The translations under genes were made by a program, and so were the position numbers. This document shows positions 49,702-60,321 of a DNA stretch of 64,000 bases, one piece after another. The notes below the pieces were generated by a model. That model saw nothing but the letters and a program-made list of their open reading frames with translations. It made no database searches and was not told the origin of the DNA. The DNA is from Argopecten irradians. Taxonomy: Eukaryota; Mollusca; Bivalvia; Pectinida; Pectinidae. The stretch is from the NCBI RefSeq assembly GCF_041381155.1, contig NC_091135.1, positions 46,489,086 to 46,553,085 on the forward strand, in the 5' to 3' direction. How positions within the stretch are numbered: position 1 is the stretch's first letter; each line of letters starts with the position of its first letter.

Positions 49702-50856
49702 ACTTAACATCATAGTTTTTCCATGCTGAATCAGTAATTAGTACTGATGAATCTGTAGCTACCTGTTGGGTAATATGAAGATAAAGCTTTTCTAAAATTT
49801 GTAAAGGTATTTACAGCTTCCTCCAGTGATTTATAAAATCACTAATTCTAAATTGATAGCTGCCTAGCTGCATCTTCATAGATAAACAAAGAGTTTATTT
49901 ACTTAAATCTCTAAGACAAAGAGAGCAAGAACTTAAGAGCGACCTGATCGTAAGTAAAATTAAAGATTCATTAAAGGTGCCTTCACTGATCAAGCTAACA
50001 TATACTGTAGAGACAAGATTTCATTTTGTTATATATTAACTATGACTGTAGTGTGTTCAAGCATCCTCTAATGCTCCTCGTTTTCGTTTCCTATGATGTC
50101 TCACCATTTCTGATGTTGTGAGTTTCTCTATTTGCCTTGTTTCCCATTTATAGAAGTCATTTAGACCCTGTTGTCCAGCTTTAAATAGCAGTCTCTCGGA
50201 TTCATCTAACTTTTCTGTTAGTCTTGTTGTGTCTTCATTTAAAGCATTCTGTGAGGAGTCCATGATTCTCCTTAAACGTGTCTGGAAAGTCTGGAAAAAA
50301 TCCATATCCTCTAAAATGTTTCTATAATTTGAATTTATTTTCATAAGTATTAACTTGTTTGTGAAAACTGTTTAGATGTTTATCTATGCAGTCATACTTC
50401 ACCCATTACACTCACTATACAATGATTATATAAGTAATGATGACTATAATAAGCTTCAGTAATTTTTGTAATAAGTTACATAAGAAAGCGGTTAACTACA
50501 CAGTCTGATAAAATGTTTTTGAAGTAAATATTTGTGGTTTTATTTTAAATGGCTCATTTATGACAACATTACTATGTAGATCAAATAATTATGGGAGACT
50601 TAGCTAATAATGAATAATACCTTTAGAAGACATTTTGAAATGTCTCCACTATCAGGAAGTTCAAATCTTAGAAGCTGACATCCATAGTTGTAGTAGAATG
50701 GACCTAATTTATGGAGGTCTACAACAGTAGCATCTGCAGTCAATATCTCACGATAACTCTCCTTGTATTGTTTTGGGATCTCAACACTGACAATGTGGCG
50801 CTTGCGACTACACAATGCTCGAGCCATCCAGAACGGCATTTCCATCTTTGTACCGG
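49702..50856 (-). repeat. Proximal copy of the 1155-bp head-to-tail duplication
   Basis: Offset to the distal copy is exactly 1155 at every landmark checked (for example the last-exon stops at 48902 and 50057, and the middle-exon ends at 49466 and 50621). The junction is CCGG|ACTTAACATC at 49701/49702. This copy contains the functional 3' part of GINS3. Confidence 0.95.
49894..49899 (-). terminator. Candidate polyadenylation signal of GINS3
   Basis: AATAAA on the minus strand, 158 bp after the GINS3 stop. The same hexamer recurs at 48739-48744 in the duplicate. Confidence 0.5.
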
Positions 50857-51743
50857 GGAGAAGATCTTCACTTTCAGAGCTTGAATCCATATAACCTGAA
50901 GGCACAAATTTGTGGTTAATTAGAAATGTCTAAGATATCAATGCCTCAGCTCAAATATATACATAATAAGCATGTATGAGCAGAGTATACAACGACAATG
51001 TATTGTATCCTCATCCATTTCATGTGAGGACATATCCTTGGTACTCAAGTAGTGACTATCACTGTCATAATATCCAGCTCTGGAATATGTCTTCAGAAAA
51101 CTGAAGGCTTTAAGTTTGACAACAGATGAGTAGCTGCAGGTAGTTTGGTCCTTTGATGTGCATCAAAAATAAATGAATAACAGTACATAGTATGACTCCA
51201 AAGAATGTATCTGCAGGCCAGTGATTATGAGTGATTTGTCATTTTTTTTCCCGCCTGAACCACCTTCAGTTTTGCTATGACATATTCTAAGCCAGGGTGC
51301 CAAAACAACAGTCATATAACTGTTGGTACCCAATAGAGTATCGCGGATGGTAAGAACATAGATCAGTTAGGCCAATATCATTCAGAATTTGGGCAATTAA
51401 TGAAACTAGATCTACGTCAGAAACATACTGCATACTGTTCCTGATCACAATTAACAAAATATACCATGATATTCTAATCAGTTCAAAATATTTAGGAGAG
51501 TTCATGGTCTAATCCAGCTTTGTTTTTTTACCGTTTATCCGTAAATTTCCCCTAAAGAAATAATTTTCCCCGTTCATGAAAATCGCATCCATCATAAATC
51601 GCCTACACTTCTATGGATACCATTAAGTGTTTTGTCTGTTTCTTACCCATTCGGTATATTGTCATTTCTACGGTACATGGTAAACGTTCTTGTGTTGAAA
51701 GAATGTCGTCAATACTGAAATAATTTTCTGTACCCTCCGACAT
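50057..51743 (-). CDS. GINS3: GINS complex subunit 3 (Psf3), DNA replication
   Basis: Three minus-strand exons, 51743-51647, 50895-50621 and 50290-50057, join in frame to a 201-residue protein; human GINS3 is about 216. GINS (Sld5, Psf1, Psf2, Psf3) binds Cdc45 and MCM2-7 to form the CMG helicase at nuclear replication forks. Recognised by ENYFSIDDIL near the N-terminus, then VDLHKLGPFYYNYGCQLLRF, then RRIMDSSQNALNEDT and GQQGLNDFYKWE, which are hallmark Psf3 blocks. Splice sites are ATGG|GTAAGA / CTTCAG|G and AAAG|GTATTA / TTCCAG|A. The start is the first ATG in frame (51743), with A at -3; the frame extends upstream without another ATG. The basic tail HHRKRKRGALEDA resembles the KKRK tail of other Psf3 proteins. 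Its last two exons lie in, or overlap, the 1155-bp duplication. Confidence 0.96.
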
Positions 51744-52569
51744 CGTTCTCTCTTGTTGAACAACCCGCCAAACCGGATGTTGCAGAAATTCTAATTTGAT
51801 CGTCACTTCCTGTTTACATTCTACTTTCGTTTTCTCTGCAGAAACAACGTGTGTTAATTACAATTGTCATGCGTTAAACAATGGCCGCTCAAAACGTATT
51901 TTCACATTATATATTTTAATTCTACAAGCACTGTTGTCATAATACAGACGGAATTCAATAACTAAACTATATGTTATATGAATTAAATGAACAAGGAAGT
52001 AATATAAGTAAGCCAGGTGTTCCCTAAGACGGGATTATCGCCTGTAGGTCAACTTGAAATTGATAACAGCACATAATCGATAAATTTCAGGCGAAATAAA
52101 TCTTCCATTAATAAACAATACAATTAACGGCGAAAAAACAAATGTATCGATATCGGCGAACTAATGCAAATCCGCCGGGTTCAGAATATATGCATACTCT
52201 ATTATCATGACAGACATCACATTATTTTAAGCTAACAATGCAATATAAGTCTTATTTTTAAATACACCTAAGATTTCAAAGAACATTCTTCTTCCTGGTT
52301 TGGTAATACATTGTACACTATTTCGTAAATAATGGTCGAAGACGGAAGATAAAATGTGCCATGTGATTCAAGTTTGAGCTGTAATTGAAGTCTGAATGTA
52401 TACAATACACAGGAACCAAACGGTAGGGAACTGCAGCTGGTGTAATTTGCAATCATTACGAATAACAATAATAGAAACTGCTTTTTTGTGATAATGTTGG
52501 GATCCTATACTTTATAGGTGCGTTAATGTCGGCAGATCATTCTTGACATTAACACATAACCTGCATGTC
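51744..52569. promoter_or_regulatory. Shared 826-bp region between two divergent genes
   Basis: GINS3 starts leftward at 51743 and the ML-domain gene rightward at 52570. The region contains an ETS-like CAGGAAGTG on the minus strand near 51804-51812, close to the GINS3 start, as is common for housekeeping replication genes. It contains no exon that I can support. Whether the promoter is truly bidirectional is inference from geometry. Confidence 0.5.
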
Positions 52570-52573
52570 ATGA
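52565..52573 (+). promoter_or_regulatory. Two-codon upstream ORF overlapping the start codon
   Basis: ATGTCATGA: an upstream ATG reads Met-Ser-stop, and its stop overlaps the main ATG (ATGA at 52570-52573). If it lies in the 5' UTR it could lower or tune initiation, or allow reinitiation at the overlapping ATG. Its context (CTGCATG) is poor. Confidence 0.5.
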
Positions 52574-55500
52574 AGAGCATATTTATTTACATGGCCACGG
52601 TAATGGCTGCTATCCACGGTTACACAAACGACACACTGGGAAAGGGATCCTCCGCACAGAGAAAGGGATTCGAGATTCCTTCCCGTGTAGATATGGGGGT
52701 GTTACAGCCATGTCCTGGTAAGTGTTAGGTACATGTATGTAGAGGAGGGGCAAAAATGAACGATTACTGCTGTATTGCCGATGATAAAATTTGATAAATA
52801 TTTTTACATTTAATTATGTAAAAAAAATAACACCGTTGAATCTGAAAGTGTCACTACATGATCGTGCTAACAAAGCCAAATACTGGATATAATTTGAAAT
52901 TTAAATGTTTAAGACACAATTTTTATCTTTCGTATGTATCTTTAATAAATAAATATCTATAGTACGTATGGATAGGAAATGGTAACTTGAAAGAAATGAT
53001 TTTTTCATAAATTGAAAATATGTTTATATGAAATTTCGAAATAATTCTAATTCGCGTGCACCTCCCTCTCTCCCTCTGAGGTATATATTAAAGCATTTAA
53101 TTGACAGATGACCTAATTGAATACGAGTTTTCTCATGTGTGTCCCAACATCTACTGGAGCCCGGGGACACAAATTGACCCCAGGAAGGAGATCCGACTTG
53201 GAGCCCATTTCAGTATGCGTGAGTTTAGTAATTAAATTTACAAGGAGTTTTTTTTAAAATCTAAGTGACTGAACAAATCATGATATAAACACATTTACAT
53301 ACGGGAACATCTAATTCGATCATTTGAACTTAACACCAAAGAAGTTTGAACAGTTTCGGGTGCAGTATCTAATTACCGAGGCAGTGATTTAAAACGCGGG
53401 AATGTGAAATTTAGTAAGATTATATAATTATGGACCCACCAGAGTGCCCTAAGACCATTTTTAGACGTTTTAGAGGTCTAGATAAGAAAATCGGTAAAAA
53501 TCATACTCTACATAGTCCAGATGATATTATAACATCGATGATGATGATGATGTGCATAACTGTAGCTATAGTGATGATGGTGATGATATATAATTTGCTA
53601 CTGTTGGATATGATGATTACTGAATGACGTTGTATATTGGGTGGATATATGTACATGTATGATGATGAATGACTTGTGTGCTGATGTGATGTATGATGTA
53701 ACTTTTACATACTGAAAACTTTTAAATGTTAAAACTACATGTATATTGAATATTTCACAAATTTATGTTTTGTCATGAAGTACACAATCTGACTGTTATC
53801 ATAATCTGATAGAAAAAAAATTGCGTCCGGTGATGAAATTTCAGATTTTTAAAAAATTATGTTAATAATGCCATTTTGACTGCTATTGCTAATTCTGCCA
53901 GTTTCACATTTGTTGTGTTGATAGCTTTTGATCTTGACATGGGAAGTGCCATGGTAGTTCTGAAGGTCGAAGGGCAGCCCATCTATGAGGATCGCCTGGA
54001 TTTCACGTGCGATATGCTGATCGCAGCCAACGACTATGTGCCTGTACTAAGTCAGTGCCCAATTCTTTTGAACAGTAGGTGTTCTATTCCCCCTTCAAAT
54101 TCTTAATTTACTTTATGTGAACAGTACTCTTTTGTATGAACACTTTAAAACACAGTGCACAGTCGTTTACATAGAGTACTTTTGAAGAGTATTAGAAAAT
54201 ATGTTTGTCACAGTAGTTTTACTTTGACGGATATCTTTTCCAATACTCAGGATACCATTATTTGATTTTTTATTTGTACCTCATTTGTATTTTTATGACT
54301 GATTTTATTTAACTCTAAAAAGATGTACATCAGCACCACAGGGACCTGGCACGAAAATTTTTAACCAATAGTATATATATTACAGTATCAAGGGTATGAA
54401 CTCAGCGGTCGAGAAAAACGGACCAATTTTTTTTAAAACCGTTATTATTTTAATAAATGGGTTCTATACAACATTGACGGATATCTCAACTTAAAGAGAA
54501 ATAATTTATCTTTCCATTGAGTGCTTGATGAACAAAATTGGCCAAGTATTGACGAAGTTATGGCTTGATGAATCGGGAAATTTACGACAAATATGCTCGG
54601 TAGACATTTCCCTGTCCGGTCGAAATGTCGTCTCGGCTCTAATGGGTACCTCAAAAACCAAGCCAAAATCACAAAATCTGCGCTTGTGGTGGTAAACAGT
54701 ACACACAACTGTGTTCATCCACAATCTCCTTTGGAGGTGTCATGACCCGTACTTTGTAGAAACTCTATTTAAACATCGTGTAGCTCACTTACTTTAAGGT
54801 TCATGTAAAGGCTTTAAACAGTGATATTTTGCAAGCCTAAAACTCATTACTGTGCTGCAATTGAACAGAACTAATTTCATTAATTGTTGGTATATACCCT
54901 GGCTAACTGTCAGTCTTACTGTTGATGTGTAATTGTGAAGCTGCTTGTTAAATTCAGTAAAATATGAGAAAAATGTATATTTCTGGAGAAGACATAGAAC
55001 TCGTGTGCATTGCATTGATGGAACCAAATAATTATGCCATCGTGTTCAGTTGTGAATATGCCAGGTACTCCAACAGTTTGTTTGGCAAAATCGGATCAGC
55101 AAATAGCACAGGAGCCTATTGTAGTAAATGCAAATGGCTGCTATAAATGGCAGATCACAAATATCGCATATAAGAAGCGATCTCAATTGATACAAATGTT
55201 CTTATATTCACCATAAGGTACTCTGAAAATGACAAGAAGACTCTTCACGAAAAAAATAGTTCAACCGATCTGTTTGGGGCGAAAAATGCAAATTTCCGGA
55301 AAGAGCCCCAAAGTCCACATTTTAACTATTTTTTCGTAAATAGTCTTCTTGTCATGTTCAGAGTACCTTAAATTAAAATGTCTTCTTATATGCTATATTT
55401 GTGATCTTTACAACAATAGGCTCCTGCGCTATTCGCTGGTCCGATTTTGCCAAACAAACCGTTGGAGTACCTGGCATAGTCACTACTGAACACGATAGCA

Positions 55501-56941
55501 TGCTTATTTGGTGCCATCAATGCATTATTCACACGAGTTCTATTTCTTCTCCAGAAATATACATTTTTTCTCTTATTTTACAGAAATTTACAAGCAGCTT
55601 CACAAATTACATATCCACAGTAAGACTGACAGTTAGCCAGGGTACATACTAACAATTAATGAAGTTAGTTTTGTTCAATTGCAGCACAGTAATGAGTTAT
55701 AGGCGTGCATAATATCACTGGTTAAAGCCTTTACATGAACCTTAACCGTCACGCCATGTTCATTTTTCTCTCGGAACGCTTCTCGACTTTACATATAGTG
55801 ACTACATTATGCAAATTATGTAGTGTCGTGCATGTGAGTAAACTCGAGAAGCGTTCCGAAGAACAAACGAACATGGCGGTGACGGTTAAAGTAAGAGATC
55901 AGCACCTAAAGACACATCTACTATTTCATATTTACTTCGATACGTTTAATGATGCATACATAGCCACTCATTTTCGTCCTTTAAATCACTTGCAGGAGTT
56001 TTGTAAAATTACAATGATTATTCCCCCATCGCAAATATATATACACCACGTATAATTATATATTACAACATTATTAGCCCGCCAAGAAATTGTTCAGTTA
56101 TTTTAACTAAGCGGGATTAGAGGTGAAGTATATTTTGCGTTTACAGTGTAACCGACTCATTTATTCTTTTCCAGCTAACATAGAATTTGTGTACACATTC
56201 ACTGATATCCTTGGGTTGAAAGCATATCCGGTAAGTATTATGGGAATACTGAGTAAGAGTGTTCATACTTTTCAGTCCAAAAATAATCTGCAAAATGCCA
56301 GATAATACCAACATCAGAAAATATTGTTAAGAGAATTTGGTATCACTAGTATGATTTCAAACATGTACATGTATCATTTTAAAATATATATGTCGATTTA
56401 GAATAATGTTTGTACACAGGCGCACACATTTTTTGTTTTAATAAAGATTTTATTAAAGATGTCTTAGTAATATTCTCTGATATTATATCATTACCAAGAC
56501 ATGCTGTCATATTATCTTTGAGTCTGCAAAAGTCTAGTTCGGAACTAGGTATATCACTATAACCTCCTATTTGCCTGTGCGTTATAGCAAAGGGAGGGCG
56601 CAGCTTTTGATAGGTAGTTATACAGAGTGAATTTTCAACAAATCATTTAGCAGTATCGCAACATTTGAAACAACGGCCTATAGTCAGTCCATGTATGGTA
56701 GTAGTTCCAAGGTCAGGCTCATAGTAAGTTGTCGTTCACATGATTAATGTCATAACTCGCAGGTTAATGGGGTCTTGGAAATTTCCTTATTCCCAATATA
56801 CCATAAAGCATTTAGAATAGATTATTTTTTTGAAATTCAATTTTCAACATGTTGTAGGGGGACTATGAAGTCGAGATAAGATTGAAGAATATAGACGGGG
56901 AAGGAGTGTGCTGTACGACATTTATCTCCATTCTAGGATGA
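52570..56941 (+). CDS. Secreted ML-domain / GM2-activator-like lipid-binding protein
   Basis: Five exons, 52570-52717, 53108-53218, 53925-54050, 56175-56230 and 56858-56941, join in frame to 174 residues. Residues 1-17 (MKSIFIYMATVMAAIHG) are a signal peptide. Then C48 and C61, EIRLGAHFSMPFDLDMGSAM (79-98), DFTCDML with C115, FVYTFTDILGL, and the end GDYEVEIRLKNIDGEGVCCT with C165-C166. The order, with a first beta half, a middle cysteine after D-F, and a final G-x-Y-x-x-E...C strand, resembles the GM2 activator and other MD-2-related lipid-recognition proteins, which hold lipids in a beta-sandwich cavity. Similarity is distant; five cysteines remain against eight in GM2 activator. Splice sites are CCTG|GTAAGT, ATGC|GTGAGT, CTAA|GTCAGT and CCG|GTAAGT. 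Role here (lipid transfer, immune lipid sensing or egg fluid) is unknown. Confidence 0.78.
53430..53521 (+). mobile_element. Partial copy of a CCAGAGTG-type MITE, in an intron
   Basis: TGGACCCACCAGAGTGCCCT and the following AGATAAGAAAATCGGTAAAA resemble both arms of the element at 58355-58523. It is followed by a GATGATGATGATGATG tract near 53537. Confidence 0.5.
54795..55744. repeat. 950-bp imperfect palindrome in intron 3 of the ML gene
   Basis: The outer ends are TAAGGTTCATGTAAAGGCTT and its reverse complement at 55723-55744. Similarity continues inward through the whole of both arms, including ATATTTCTGGAGAAGA, GTACTCCAACAGTTTG and GACAAGAAGACT, to TTTGGGGC / GCCCCAAA around 55273-55312, leaving a loop of about 24 bases. 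The left arm has an extra segment near 55140-55220. This is a fold-back-type element; the open frames inside are mirror images of each other and not genes. Confidence 0.92.
55742..55889. mobile_element. 148-bp hairpin MITE abutting the palindrome
   Basis: The left arm TTAACCGTCACGCCATGTTC and on to GGAACGCTTCTCGA pairs with the right arm TCGAGAAGCGTTCC ... GAACATGGCGGTGACGGTTA. The right end, GGTTAAAGTAAG, is matched by CTTACTTTAA at 54788-54797 at the far side of the palindrome, so the two elements may be nested or one composite. Confidence 0.85.
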
Positions 56942-57208
56942 CATGGAAGCAAGAAACCGGGAAAACTTGCATATGGAAATTCAACATGTCTGTTTTTCGG
57001 ATCCACCTATTCGAAATGTTAGATTTGACTGAAAATTAAGAGAAATGTATACCGGCATACCCTACTCGACAGAAAGTTCAACTCTCATTGTACATGGGTC
57101 ATTAGTGTGTAGTCATTAGTATGCTTCATTATAGAATTATGACCGTGTAACATCATAATCGGGACCCATGTTGCAACTCCGATACATCACGAGTAGAATC
57201 CACTTCGA

Positions 57209-57214
57209 AATAAA
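57209..57214 (+). terminator. Candidate polyadenylation signal of the ML-domain gene
   Basis: AATAAA, 268 bp after the TGA stop at 56939-56941. Confidence 0.45.
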
Positions 57215-58354
57215 GAATACAGGTGTCATTTTTGTGGTTGTTCATACACGATACATCTATAGATTTCTAGAGATACTTCGAAGTTAAAGGACCTAATGAA
57301 GCAGTATTGGGAAATGATTAAAACGATTTCTGTGCAAAACTTGTTCATTTTTTTTTAAGTTTTTTTTTTTTAATCAAGTGTTGACTAGATAATTACGATG
57401 TGGTAAAACCGTCATTATTCGCCTTTACGGAAATGTAACGCTTAACCCAGAGAAAACGATATTCAATTTCATAGTAATATTGAGAGAAAACTGTAAGTAA
57501 TTTCAAGTATTTGAAATAATATACTATATGTGTTTTTATTGAATTTATCACACATATGATATAGCTCAGCTATAATGACGCTTTCACTTAAAACAGAGAA
57601 AATGAAAAATTCCGTAATTTGTCCACCAAGTGATTTTCTATTACTTTTTGCAAATATAGCGATTTTAGGGGCATTTATCAGCATATTAGGAAATATTGAA
57701 TATAGATATAAAATCAAATTCGCAATGTGTCCCAACTGAAAATTGTATAACACTTTTTAGTTTGATTGTGCGATCAATAATAAAAAATAATTGCGTATTT
57801 TAAAAATTCCGTAAATTGTCCACTTATAAAACGACGTAAGACCAAACGTCACGACGACGCGTTACGTAACGTCAGTTTGAAACATGTCAAATTACATCTA
57901 GGTCTAGCTAAAATCGGATTTCATAAAAACAATTACTCAACATTTGAAAACTCACTTCTACTATTAGATTTATAGAAAAAATATGCGTTGTTATACAGGT
58001 ACATGTTTCTTCTATACACAATCATTTCACTTGTAAAGAGATCTAGAATGTATACAAAATTGCCACGCGCGTGATGCATGTTGGAAAACGTCCTTGTGAC
58101 TGCATAATATTATCTGGTGCGACCTAACGGTGTAGTTTGCCAGTGAACATTTATTCAATTTAACGTAAAAATTATTTTTGATTATCCGAATGTAAGTGGC
58201 CTTGAAGAAGAAGATAAACCTGAGAGTCTGGAGTTGAAAACTAGAAATGTGTTAAACTCTAGAGAAAGACTGCGAACAAAAAGAGTATATTTTAGCGTCC
58301 AATGCATAACACAGGGATCTGAGATATAGTTACAGTTATTACATACATATATTT
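57215..58354. other. AT-rich intergenic stretch
   Basis: No supportable gene. A 94-codon minus frame (57753-57469) is AT-driven, and both it and a nearby stretch include the phrase TTCCGTAAWTTGTCCAC, which occurs at about 57610 and 57808. A CpG-bearing patch (ACGTCACGACGACGCGTTAC) lies at about 57850. Confidence 0.5.
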
Positions 58355-58523
58355 AGACACACCAGAGTGTCCACACTCCCTTTTTAGATGTGTAGGAGTA
58401 TAGATAAAAATCAGGAAATTTCATTCTCTTCGTGGTGTATTATACGAGTACAGTGTACATGTAGAATACGAATTTTACCGATTTTTATCTAGATAAATGA
58501 TATATGGACACTCTGTTAGGTCC
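58355..58523. mobile_element. 169-bp MITE with terminal inverted repeats
   Basis: The left end AGACACACCAGAGTGTCCAC and the inverted right end GGACCTAACAGAGTGTCCAT share an ACxxCAGAGTGTCCA-type core. The interior arms also pair in part (AGATAAAAATC / GATTTTTATCTAG). Confidence 0.75.
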
Positions 58524-58681
58524 AAATTGATATACATTGTACACTGTACTGTTTCTCAGACCCCTGCGATTCATAACTTCAGGCACGCCATTTAAAAAGC
58601 GTGATTAGAAATCGATCTGCAATAAAATTGAAAGAAAATTATCAATATCGGTCATAAGTGCTTTAATATTTATAGTCAAAT

Positions 58682-58758
58682 CCGCGACGACGACGCGATG
58701 ATATTACAGGTATGTCCCGATCGGTACACCTTAACCACTCGGTCATCGTGGCTGCGTT
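58682..58758 (-). tRNA. Degenerate tRNA-Ser-like sequence (pseudogene or SINE head)
   Basis: Read on the minus strand it starts GCCACGATGACCGAGTGGTT then AAGG, which matches the acceptor and D-arm of serine tRNAs and the RNA polymerase III A box. The 3' side TCGTCGC can pair with GCCACGA at six of seven positions. No GGTTCGA-type T-loop and no clean anticodon stem are present, so it is unlikely to be a working tRNA. Confidence 0.4.
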
Positions 58759-59460
58759 AGTTCCAGTAAGCCTCAATAAAAATAGTGAACATAGTCATGA
58801 GGAAATTGAAATTCACTACTACATGTATATGCATAGCCTAGCCTGTACATGTTCGTTATTTATAATAGTGTATCATTTTGGATAACGGTAATACATGAAT
58901 TATAATGATAACACATCAGAAAAGCACCGTCAAAACGACGTCATTTATGTGTTACGAAATATGTCACCAACATCGCGCGTTACGTCTATTAATATCAAGG
59001 TTGATAGTCCCATTCTCGGCTCCTTGTGTCTGCTATAATTTTGATATTGATATGTATGCTTGCCTGTGCCAATTAATTTAATGTAATCATGGAGGAAATT
59101 GATAGATTTATAGTAGATCTATATGAATCTATCATCAAAAGTTCACATTCCAAGCAGGGAGCAACACACTAGATGTACAAACAAACATTATGCTGCGAAG
59201 ATAAATAAATAGTAAACAACAAGGACATAGTCATTCAGATCCCCCACCAATGGAGATATCAAAGCTGAAGTAAGTTTGATTGTGGAGACTTATGTGTATG
59301 AAAAAAAATAGGAAAAAGGAAATTGAGCTAAAGAAAGATGGAGTACTATAATCAAGTAGAGCGGGGCTGCAATTGTTGAATCAGGTATACAGCCTTGACA
59401 TTTATATTAGACTATATACACAAAGATGGGTGGAGTTTTGCAAAGTAACATTTTCCATTT

Positions 59461-60320
59461 ACCATGATATTTTCAGCAATGTTTCCATGGTAACGGAAAA
59501 AGTGCAAAAAATGAAAACCTAAAAATAGCAAAAGGTACTACTAGACCATAAGAACAATGTGTCTATGAAGTTTCATGGAAATATCTCTGCTGGTTTTAGA
59601 GTTGTGCTCCGGAAACGATTCTTACACAAAAATCTGCCATTTTCAGCAATGTTTCCATGGTTACAGAAAAAAGTACAAAAAGTGAAAACCTTAAAATAGC
59701 AAAAGGCACTACTAGACCATAAGACTAATGTGCCTATGGAGTTCCGTGCATATATCTCAACCGGTTTTCCAGTTATGCTGCGGAAACGAACCTGGTACAA
59801 AAAATTACAATTTACCATGATATTTTCAGCAATGTTTCCATGGTAACGGAAAGAGTGCAAAAAATGAAAACCTAAAAATAGCAAAAGGTACTACTAGACC
59901 ATAAAAAGAATGCCAACTTCGTTGAACGGGGGATAATGATCTTTGATTGATATATCACAAACAGTGGTATAAGATACACCATGAAGCCAGAAAAGAAGTC
60001 ATATTGCATTACAATTGTATTGTTAAAGTTTAAAATCTATGCAAAATAAGAATACATGTATGACACAAACATAAAAAAATGTAAAATTGGAATTTGGAGA
60101 CAGCTGGTACACAGGGACCCCACATAATTTCGCTATCAACAGTCTATTTACTGTATTATCATACACACATGAATTATAAGGCAATGAATAGGACCAAAGG
60201 CACTACTAGACCATAAGACCAATGTGTGTATGAAGTTTCGTGGAAATATCTCTACTGGTTTTAGAGTTATGCTCTGGAACCCATTTGTATATCCCCAGCC
60301 AACTTCGTTGGGCGGGGGAT
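59461..60320. repeat. Tandem repeat of about 175 bp, three units plus a detached part
   Basis: ATTTTCAGCAATGTTTCCAT recurs with TTTCAGC at 59471, 59641 and 59823. Units also share AAAATAGCAAAAGGYACTAC and TAGACCATAAGA. A further partial unit is at 60194-60320. Two units end with GCCAACTTCGTTGRRCGGGG then GATAAT (59910-59937 and 60298-60321), which marks the element's end. The 103-codon minus-strand frame inside is a by-product of the repeat. Confidence 0.88.
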
Positions 60321-60321
60321 A

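Noticed and set aside
54964..55652. Several 60-83-codon frames
   Set aside because: They lie in both arms of the palindrome and are mirror images of one another; no coding support.
57469..57753. 94-codon hydrophobic minus-strand frame
   Set aside because: AT-driven Ile/Leu/Phe content mimics membrane segments; no signal or homology.
59573..59884. 103-codon minus-strand frame with two similar halves
   Set aside because: The similarity between the halves is due to the 175-bp tandem DNA repeat.
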